Origin: Treponema sp. UBA1226
Lineage (GTDB): Bacteria; Spirochaetota; Spirochaetia; Treponematales; Treponemataceae
Length of the DNA stretch: 54,646 nucleotides
NCBI GenBank assembly: GCA_002309195.1
Contig: DBWY01000001.1
Location: 63,240 to 117,885, forward strand
Direction of reading: 5' to 3'
Positions 50,331 through 54,646 of the stretch are shown here, piece after piece. The notes beneath the pieces are model-generated. The model ran no database searches. It saw only the letters and a program-made list of their open reading frames with translations, and was not told where the DNA came from. A program made the position numbers and the translations under genes. How positions within the stretch are numbered: position 1 is the stretch's first letter; each line of letters begins with the position of its first letter.

Positions 50331-52472
50331 TTATTTCTGGAGTAATTTAAATACTCCGTCTTCTGTGTTAAAGGCAACGCCTTCGTTGTCTTTTTCCTGA
50401 GGATATGTTCCTTTGAGGAAGTAATCATCAAGAAGATGGATGTAGTATTCTGCAACACCGTCAGAAGGATTTTTCTTTAATAATTCTGAAAGCGTTATCT
50501 TTGCACTCTGATAGTCGCGGGATGTAAAAAGTGACATCGCTTTTTCCCAGTCCGAAGCATAAGCAATCAATTCTTCTTTAGCACATGATTTTTCATCAAG
50601 TACTTCATAAAGCTGAACAGGCGTGTTTATGTTTACTACGCGAACTTTATCAAGGGAGCGAACAACAAAATCATCATCCAAAAGATTCCTTGTTGCCTGA
50701 CTTATTAAAATCCCGTTGGTGTGATACTGTTTGTTCACTCCTTCGAGGCGCGACGCGAGATTTACATTGTTTCCCATCATCGTGTAATTCTTCTTCTTTT
50801 CTGAACCAAAGTAGCCGGCAATCATTTCGCCTGAATTAATGCCGATACGCGTAAAAATCGTTTTGTTGTTTGCAACAAGGATTTTAAACGCACTGTAAAG
50901 TTCGTCTTCCATCCATGACGGTTTTGGATTTGACGCGTAATTTACGATGTCTTTGTTTAATTCGAGCTCGGCTTTTTTCATTTTGACGGCTGCTGCACAT
51001 GCATGTTTTGCATGGTCATCCATTTTGAGCGGCGCGCCTACGAGGGCAACGATAGCGTCTCCTTCGTATTTATCTATTGTTCCTTTTTCGTCAATGATGA
51101 TATCTGACATTTTTGTAAGATAGAAGTTAAGGAAGCATCCGAGTTCACCGGCAGATAAAAGCTCACTGAATGCAGAAAATTTCTGAATGTCTGTAAAAAT
51201 CGCTGACATTTCGAATTTTTTTCCGCCTAATGTAAAAGAAGACGAATCATCTATAATCTGATTTACAACGTCTTTTGAAAGACACTGGCTGAATGCAGAA
51301 CGGATAAAGCGTTTCTGTTTACCTTCTGCACCGAGACTAAAGATAATGTTTACGAGCGAAGAAATAATAAATGCAGATAACGGTGCAATAAGAAGAATCC
51401 AGTATCCAAAGTTAAAAAGAATAACCGGAACGGCAATAGAAAGAACAAGTCCTCCCGAAAGACCTGCAGGAATTGCAACGGCTGCATATCGCGTAAAACA
51501 AGTTTCACTCAATGCAACAATCAAAGCTGCAAAAAGTGCAAGAACAATAAGCCAGATAATATTTACATAGCCAGGAATTTTTTTTATGTAAGTTCCGGTA
51601 AGATAATTATCGAGGTTTGTCATATGGATTCCGACACCGGGATATACCTGTGATATCGGAGTTGAACAGATATCAAACAGCCCTGGTGCATAATATGCTG
51701 TAAAGACATAAAGGTCTTCAAAATCTTCTGGAGAAAGAGGGCCTTCTTCTCCGTTTTTCCAGGCTTCATAGCTTTCGAAAATATCTTTTGCGCTGTACGG
51801 AAGATAATCATCGATTGATTTTGTAAAACGTAAAAGTACAGTTCCGTCTTCTAAAACCGGAATTGAATCATAATCTATGCTTTCTTCTGTAAGACAGATT
51901 GGTGCAAGCCCGAGCGCAGGATAAACTGTTCCATTGTATTCGTAATTGAGGCGTGCTCTTCTTATAATATCATCAGAATCTTTTTTACTTGTGATATTAC
52001 CGAGAATAGCTGCATTTTCTTTAATCTGTTCAACAGGGAAAAGAGGTTCATCATAATCATTTTCTGAAATGAAAAATGTCTGAATAACTTTTTTACTTCG
52101 AGCTTCTGCATCACCTAAGGCAGTGTCGTCTTCGGTGCCGTAAACAGAAGGCTCTGTGTAAAGGATATCAAATGCAAGTGATTTTGGATTTCCGGCAGAA
52201 ATAAAATCAATTATTCTTGCATATGCCTCACGTGGCCATGGCCATGACCAGTTATAATTTTCTTTTGCCCAGTCTATGCTTTCCTGATCTACGCAGACAA
52301 GACAGATTTCATCGCACGGCAATTTATACTTTGCAGAATTTGCCATGCGAAGATCGTAAGTTTTGTTTTCGAAGATTTCAAATACGTTAAGAGTATTTAA
52401 AACAATCGTAAGCACAGAAACAGCAGCTGCGATTAAAAGTGATCGCAGCCATAGCTTGTGAGGCTGTTTCAT
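50331..52472 (-). CDS. CHASE2-domain adenylate cyclase
   Basis: A 713-residue membrane signalling enzyme. One helix near residues 10-28 and a periplasmic CHASE2 sensor domain (about 30-300) are followed by three close helices (about 303-390). Next is a class III cyclase domain (about 415-610). Metal aspartates are in IFTDIQKFS and YEGDAIVAL, and the lysine of TIDKYEGD favours ATP. The transition-state Asn/Arg are in GNNVNLASRLEG. A TPR-like C-terminal tail of about 90 residues follows. Its ATG overlaps the stop of the M48 gene by 4 nt. It is expected to make cAMP in response to an envelope cue. Confidence 0.9.
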   Translation of the reverse strand: MKQPHKLWLRSLLIAAAVSVLTIVLNTLNVFEIFENKTYDLRMANSAKYKLPCDEICLVCVDQESIDWAKENYNWSWPWPREAYARIIDFISAGNPKSLAFDILYTEPSVYGTEDDTALGDAEARSKKVIQTFFISENDYDEPLFPVEQIKENAAILGNITSKKDSDDIIRRARLNYEYNGTVYPALGLAPICLTEESIDYDSIPVLEDGTVLLRFTKSIDDYLPYSAKDIFESYEAWKNGEEGPLSPEDFEDLYVFTAYYAPGLFDICSTPISQVYPGVGIHMTNLDNYLTGTYIKKIPGYVNIIWLIVLALFAALIVALSETCFTRYAAVAIPAGLSGGLVLSIAVPVILFNFGYWILLIAPLSAFIISSLVNIIFSLGAEGKQKRFIRSAFSQCLSKDVVNQIIDDSSSFTLGGKKFEMSAIFTDIQKFSAFSELLSAGELGCFLNFYLTKMSDIIIDEKGTIDKYEGDAIVALVGAPLKMDDHAKHACAAAVKMKKAELELNKDIVNYASNPKPSWMEDELYSAFKILVANNKTIFTRIGINSGEMIAGYFGSEKKKNYTMMGNNVNLASRLEGVNKQYHTNGILISQATRNLLDDDFVVRSLDKVRVVNINTPVQLYEVLDEKSCAKEELIAYASDWEKAMSLFTSRDYQSAKITLSELLKKNPSDGVAEYYIHLLDDYFLKGTYPQEKDNEGVAFNTEDGVFKLLQK

Positions 52473-53395
52473 TTTGCAAGACCTTTTGTTGCTGCTGCAA
52501 ATCTTGCTGCACGAACAGAAGGATCTGCTCCTTCATATTTCATTGTTGCACAGATTTTCTTTGCTTTTGCAATGCGGTCTGCTGGTTTTGGATGAGTTTT
52601 TGTCCATCCGCCTCCGGTTGTATGCTGTTTAAGTTTTTCGAGCATAGAAAGCATTGCGTTAGGATCGTATCCAGCATCAAGAAGCAGGTTTAAAGCTTCT
52701 GCATCTGCTTTATATTCCTGATCTTTAGGATAACCTGTTTCTGCAAGTGTTGTTACAAGAAAGTTTCCTGTAACAGAAAGATCGTGGAACATCTGTTTGT
52801 CATCATATGACATCTTTGAATATTTTCCTGTAACGTCATCTGCAAGTTTAACAGAAGATACGACAGCTTCCTTTTTTCTGTTCGACTTGATCATCTTTAT
52901 TGAGTGTTCAAGCTGAATATGAGCCATTTCGTGAGCGATAACTGCTGCGATTTCGTCTTCTGATTCTGTAGAAGCGATAAGTCCGCGTGAAATTAATATC
53001 ATTCCGCTTGAAGTAGAAAGAGCATTTATCTCGTCTGAATCAAGAATACCGACGCAGTAATCTTTATAAAGAACAGGAACCGGTGAGTTCATTGCAATAG
53101 CACGACAGATTCTGTTTACATACATTGTTAATTTTGAAGATCTGTAAATCTGGTATGAAGATAAAACAGAAGCGCCTACAGTTCTTCCGATTGTGTATGC
53201 ATCTTTTGGTGTTACAGGTTCTGTTGCGCGGTCAATTTTGTCAATTGTATCCAGAGCCTTTTCGCCTGTTTCGATGGCATTTTCAAGTTTCTTTACTGAA
53301 TTAAGAATGCTCAAGGGGTTTGATGCATGAATACATACTGCAGAAATAGTGAGCATGGTGAATGCAGAAATAATGAATTTATTTGTTCTTTTCAT
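52469..53395 (-). CDS. M48-family metalloprotease, exported
   Basis: A 308-residue zinc protease with a signal peptide (ending near IHAS). The zinc motif HEMAHIQLEH has His155 and His159; the third ligand is the Glu of EYKADAEAL. The C-terminal WTKTHPKPADRI block is typical of secreted M48B proteins such as BepA and YcaL. These degrade or mature outer-membrane proteins in the periplasm. It overlaps the SH3 gene before it and the cyclase gene after it by 4 nt each, so the three are translated as a coupled unit. Confidence 0.9.
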   Translation of the reverse strand: MKRTNKFIISAFTMLTISAVCIHASNPLSILNSVKKLENAIETGEKALDTIDKIDRATEPVTPKDAYTIGRTVGASVLSSYQIYRSSKLTMYVNRICRAIAMNSPVPVLYKDYCVGILDSDEINALSTSSGMILISRGLIASTESEDEIAAVIAHEMAHIQLEHSIKMIKSNRKKEAVVSSVKLADDVTGKYSKMSYDDKQMFHDLSVTGNFLVTTLAETGYPKDQEYKADAEALNLLLDAGYDPNAMLSMLEKLKQHTTGGGWTKTHPKPADRIAKAKKICATMKYEGADPSVRAARFAAATKGLAK

Positions 53396-53886
53396 TCTTC
53401 ACCTCCCAAGTATAATTTACCTTCCTTGATGAATGCTATTGTGTCTGCATCACTTGCAGTATAAGTTTCGATTGTTTCAACTGCTGTAAAGTTATAGCTC
53501 TTAGGTTCAGTTTCTTCTAGGGCCTGTTCAAACCATTCAGACCAGCCTTTTCCTGCAAGAGCAAGTTCTTCTGCGTTTGCAGAAGTACCTTTGTTTGACT
53601 TAACTTTTACGATAAGCTTTTTTGTAGTAAGGGAAGAGTTTGGAACCCAGCCTTCGACTTTTCCGTCGAGGGATTTAATGTTAGACCATTCTTTTTTAGC
53701 TTCTACAATTATAACTTCGTCTCCGTATTTCAAAGTTGCTACAGTTTTGGCAAACTGCGATGCTTTGGCTTTGACTTGAGCCGAACCGACAGAAACATAC
53801 TGATTTTTGTTTCCAGCCGCAAAGACCGGCATAAAGACTGCCCCTAAAATCAGCAAAACGAGGACTCTCTTATAAATACTTTTCAT
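53392..53886 (-). CDS. Exported SH3-domain protein
   Basis: A 164-residue periplasmic protein with a signal peptide (residues 1-23, ending VFAA). A bacterial SH3 domain fills about residues 28-88 (VKAKASQFAKTVATLKYGDEVIIVE, then GWVPNSSL). The C-terminal half is helical then beta-like, without a known family. It probably binds peptidoglycan or a protein partner. It leads the operon with the M48 protease and the CHASE2 cyclase. The promoter lies 6 nt from the ATG and there is no ribosome site, so the message appears leaderless. Confidence 0.75.
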   Translation of the reverse strand: MKSIYKRVLVLLILGAVFMPVFAAGNKNQYVSVGSAQVKAKASQFAKTVATLKYGDEVIIVEAKKEWSNIKSLDGKVEGWVPNSSLTTKKLIVKVKSNKGTSANAEELALAGKGWSEWFEQALEETEPKSYNFTAVETIETYTASDADTIAFIKEGKLYLGGEE

Positions 53887-53892
53887 AGAGAT

Positions 53893-53921
53893 ATTATAAG
53901 GGCAAAACAGGTATAACGCAA
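53893..53921 (-). promoter_or_regulatory. Promoter of the SH3-M48-cyclase operon
   Basis: On the minus strand TTGCGT (53916-53921), a 17-nt spacer and a perfect TATAAT (53893-53898). Only 6 nt separate the -10 box from the ATG. Confidence 0.72.
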
Positions 53922-53924
53922 ATT

Positions 53925-54076
53925 TTACAAGTTTTCCTGTCTTAAGTTGTCAAAGGCTCCTTCACGGTAAAGCTGGAGGAAGGCGTCTGCAACAGAAATG
54001 ATTCTTGCAATCTGTGGAATCTGCTTGTCAGAAAGCCCGTCGGGATATCCTTTGCCGTCATATCGTTCATGATGGT
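53925..54076 (-). pseudogene. HD-GYP domain remnant (3' end only)
   Basis: In one minus-strand frame ending in TAA at 53925, about 50 codons read as the C-terminal half of an HD-GYP phosphodiesterase: HHERYDGKGYPDGLS, then IPQIARIISVADAF. There is no start codon; upstream of the HHE the frame turns into unrelated sequence. The usual part after VADAF (about 50 residues with the R-PYR motif) is replaced by a short tail. The gene has therefore lost its 5' part and probably some of its 3' end. An intact HD-GYP of this type cleaves cyclic di-GMP. Confidence 0.75.
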
Positions 54077-54330
54077 AAAAGCCCCCGCCAAATTGTGATA
54101 TAGTCGGAGTAGTGGTAAAATAAGGTGTAAAACGGAGAGTGATGCAAATTATGGAAACAAACGATTTTTACCTTGTTTTTTGAACTAAATGACCTTTCAA
54201 TAAAACCTATACATAATACAGGACGACACGCCCAGGGCAAAATCACCAGATAAAATCTGCGTTTTCCCCAAAAAAATCAAACGTACTTACTAGCATAAAA
54301 TCTTCATTTATGATATAGTTCAGTTTCAGT
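54077..54330 (+). mobile_element. Possible transposon remnant with broken transposase start
   Basis: The stretch from about 54077 begins exactly where the HD-GYP remnant loses similarity, as an inserted element end would. ATG 54151 opens a 10-codon frame (METNDFYLVF). After a frame change at T6 (54176-54181) a second frame reads FELNDLSIKPIHNTGRHAQG to a TAA at 54251. The two together resemble the first residues of a transposase, but I cannot name the family. No terminal inverted repeat is visible within the window. No intact gene lies between 53887 and 54467. Confidence 0.3.
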
Positions 54331-54343
54331 ATGAAGGCTGAAC
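54318..54343 (+). promoter_or_regulatory. Hairpin in the carB leader
   Basis: GTTCAG pairs with CTGAAC, and inside TTCA pairs with TGAA around GTA. The ATG of a 26-codon ORF (54331) lies in the loop region. It follows a TATGAT box (54309-54314) that may be the promoter, with a weak TTACTA 16 nt before it. Confidence 0.45.
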
Positions 54344-54411
54344 AGACTAAAAACATGACGATTCTCAAGGTTTTTATTGTTATTCATACTATTTTTATTT
54401 GTGGATTTTGA
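54331..54411 (+). CDS. Possible 26-residue leader peptide before carB
   Basis: The ORF encodes MKAEQTKNMTILKVF followed by a hydrophobic stretch, and ends in TGA directly before the leader terminator. The arrangement (short ORF, then terminator, then biosynthetic gene) looks like an attenuation leader, but no ribosome site is seen and there is no run of one codon. It may be chance. Confidence 0.25.
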   Translation: MKAEQTKNMTILKVFIVIHTIFICGF

Positions 54412-54413
54412 TG

Positions 54414-54443
54414 GCGGAATTCTTTTGAATTCCGCTTTTTTTT
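54414..54443 (+). terminator. Intrinsic terminator in the carB leader
   Basis: GCGGAATTC-TTTT-GAATTCCGC is a perfect 9-bp stem followed by eight T. It lies 24 nt before the carB ATG, so it either ends an upstream small transcript or attenuates carB. Confidence 0.85.
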
Positions 54444-54467
54444 GGTTATAAACAGGAGTAGACATAT

Positions 54468-54646
54468 ATGAAAAGAGAAGACATTAAGAAGGTTTTGATT
54501 ATCGGTTCGGGACCGATTGTTATTGGTCAGGCCTGCGAGTTTGACTATTCGGGAACTCAGGCTTGTAAGGCTCTGCGTGAGCTTGGATATAAGATTGTTC
54601 TTGTAAACTCAAATCCGGCAACTATTATGACTGACCCGGTTATGGC
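54468..54646 (+). CDS. carB: Carbamoyl-phosphate synthase large chain, N-terminal part (partial)
   Basis: The first 59 residues of the large subunit, which makes carbamoyl phosphate for arginine and pyrimidines. The start [21 protein letters not shown] is followed by [15 protein letters not shown] and [11 protein letters not shown], all diagnostic of CarB. AGGAG lies 9 nt before the ATG. The gene runs off the end of the window. No carA is seen upstream. The leader terminator suggests control by attenuation. Confidence 0.96.
   Translation, partial: MKREDIKKVLIIGSGPIVIGQACEFDYSGTQACKALRELGYKIVLVNSNPATIMTDPVM

Overview
The window reads as a stretch of chromosome from a spirochaete close to Treponema. 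The DNA is AT-rich and gene-dense. Many short-signal lipoproteins have relaxed lipoboxes. A chemotaxis CheX phosphatase, an NADP-type glutamate dehydrogenase, FeoAB, a CHASE2 adenylate cyclase and large alpha-2-macroglobulin (A2M) lipoproteins are also present. The genus is inferred from protein style and gene content, not from an rRNA gene. No rRNA, tRNA or CRISPR array was found.

Layout: 1-3.6 kb holds the 3' end of aspS, a SUMF1-SH3 secreted protein and three poorly known envelope proteins. At 3.6-4.6 kb a tautomerase overlaps a TrmN6-like methyltransferase. At 4.6-8.2 kb a CotH-kinase protein faces, across a 127-bp divergent promoter, a VTC-type polyphosphate polymerase-like protein, a DUF4956 membrane protein and an HXXEE membrane protein. 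At 8.2-14 kb are a beta-CASP metallo-hydrolase, cardiolipin synthase and mutS2. At 14-18.8 kb are a lipoprotein with a possible permuted papain fold, cheX, gdhA with an unusually hairpin-rich 3' region, a YkvA-type protein and a very acidic lipoprotein. From 18.9 to 24 kb a short minus-strand transcription unit (ncRNA or small peptide) precedes a metal operon: SmtB/ArsR-type zinc sensor, free HMA metallochaperone, P1B zinc-type ATPase and a FeoA-FeoB fusion. From 24 to 38.7 kb two tandem paralogous A2M lipoproteins with thioester motifs are followed by pbpC (PBP1C), a known partner of bacterial A2M. They probably form a periplasmic defence and repair unit against proteases and cell-wall damage. 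From 38.7 to 50.2 kb are an exonuclease, a barrel-like envelope protein, an O-acetylhomoserine sulfhydrylase-type enzyme, a DUF1846 protein, a BNR/DUF4015 glycosidase-like protein, a degenerate HD-GYP membrane protein, mnmE, an SDR and a TPR membrane protein. From 50.3 to 53.9 kb a tightly overlapped minus-strand operon encodes an SH3 protein, an M48 metalloprotease and a CHASE2 adenylate cyclase. The last 0.75 kb holds an HD-GYP gene remnant abutting a transposon-like end, a leader region with a terminator, and the start of carB.

Most unusual signals: (1) the solitary minus-strand RNA at 18.9-19.1 kb with its own promoter, closing stem, terminator and a 27-codon ORF with a ribosome site; (2) three genes (cls, mnmE, the SH3 gene) whose -10 box lies exactly 6 nt before the start codon, implying leaderless mRNAs; (3) several intergenic DNA structures: two convergent-gene terminators built on the same GC-rich stem with direct repeats in their loops, branched palindromes at 14.0 and 30.1 kb, and paired look-alike hairpins after gdhA; (4) an operon that appears to couple zinc efflux to ferrous iron uptake. 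All identifications come from motif reading only; no database search was run.
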